DNA of 29,659 nucleotides from CAYVUV01 sp964455095 (GTDB lineage Bacteria > Desulfobacterota > Binatia > HRBIN30 > CADEER01), in assembly GCA_964455095.1 (NCBI GenBank), contig CAYVUV010000175.1, positions 1 to 29,659 on the forward strand, given 5' to 3'. Shown here piece after piece: positions 29,448 to 29,659 of the stretch (its first letter is position 1; each line of letters begins with the position of its first letter). A program made the position numbers and the translations under genes. Below the pieces are notes generated by a model. It had not been told where the DNA came from and made no database searches. It saw only the letters and a list, made by a program, of their open reading frames with translations.

Positions 29448-29476
29448 GCGGGCGGATGCGCAGCGCACCCGCCCGC
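29448..29476 (+). terminator. Hairpin after the acyl-CoA dehydrogenase gene
   Basis: GCGGGCGG (29448-29455) pairs with CCGCCCGC (29469-29476), and inside it TGCG/CGCA extend the stem with one mismatch and a 3-base loop. It begins 16 bases after the stop. There is no T-tract, so intrinsic termination is uncertain. Confidence 0.5.
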
Positions 29477-29514
29477 GCCGCCTGATCGCGTCGGGCAAGG
29501 AACCGCGAAGGACC

Positions 29515-29659
29515 GTGGCGCCAGCACGTCGCAAGTCTTCGGCTCCGCGCGCCGACGATCTCACCGTCCTCAACGAGATCGCCAAGGCGCTGACCTCGAC
29601 GCTGCAGCTGCCCGAGATCATGCGCATCGTGCTGGCGCGCATCAAGACACTCACCTTCG
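29515..29659 (+). CDS. GAF-domain signalling protein (partial, N-terminus only)
   Basis: From a GTG at 29515 the frame is open to the right edge, giving 48 residues. After a basic start (ARRKSSAPRADD) it reads LTVLNEIAKALTSTLQLPEI and then MRIVLARIKTLT, the helix that commonly opens a GAF sensor domain in histidine kinases, diguanylate cyclases and similar regulators. AAGGAA lies 12 bases upstream of the GTG and GAAGGA lies closer. The output domain is outside the window, so the protein class is open. It follows the acyl-CoA dehydrogenase after a hairpin and is probably a separate transcript. Confidence 0.65.
   Translation, partial: MAPARRKSSAPRADDLTVLNEIAKALTSTLQLPEIMRIVLARIKTLTF

Overview
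This is a high-GC window with dense coding on both strands, from a free-living, probably Gram-negative bacterium. The lineage looks like the Binatota (Candidatus Binatia) or a related deltaproteobacterial-type group. The clues are secreted proteins with Pro/Thr linkers (PTPTRTP type) and Cys-bounded dockerin-like tails, a metalloprotease with a C-terminal module I associate with that lineage, and a carotenoid oxygenase beside acyl-CoA enzymes. The lineage call is inference from style; there is no marker gene such as rRNA. I saw no tRNA, rRNA, CRISPR array or intact insertion sequence.

Layout. 1-5776 (minus): a transglutaminase/DUF2126 protein followed by a circularly permuted ATP-grasp/alpha-E protein that runs off the left edge, a known two-gene association thought to make or modify peptides. 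5966-6841 (minus): an orphan molybdate-binding protein. 6990-8774 (plus): a secreted Gly/Ser-rich beta-helix-like protein ending in a dockerin-like tail. 8902-9818 (minus): a HadA/HadB-like hydroxyacyl dehydratase pair. 9952-12731 (plus): a diheme cytochrome c peroxidase with the same kind of tail, translationally coupled to a DacB-type D,D-carboxypeptidase. 12732-13020: a toxin-antitoxin relic between inverted repeats. 13021-14986 (minus): a matrixin-like metalloprotease and a small secreted protein. 14987-15884: a gene-free stretch of repeats with a tyrosine-recombinase fragment. 15885-18640 (minus): tldD-tldE. 18729-20063 (plus): carotenoid oxygenase. 20060-20326 (minus): a small CxxC thioredoxin-fold protein. 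20494-24182 (plus): typA, asd and a glycine-rich RRM protein. 24179-26428 (minus): a large MscS-type channel. 26510-29432 (plus): an EamA exporter and a VLCAD-like acyl-CoA dehydrogenase. 29515-29659 (plus): the start of a GAF-domain protein.

How parts fit. The transglutaminase and ATP-grasp/alpha-E proteins probably form one peptide-handling module. TldD/TldE form the usual heterodimeric metallopeptidase. The two secreted proteins with matching four-cysteine dockerin-like tails, lying 1.2 kb apart, suggest a common way of placing unrelated exported proteins at the cell surface; this is the most interesting signal here. The two gene-poor gaps (12.7-13.0 kb and 15.0-15.9 kb) share the same repeat family and each holds the remains of a mobile or addiction gene, marking decay hot spots in an otherwise housekeeping chromosome segment.
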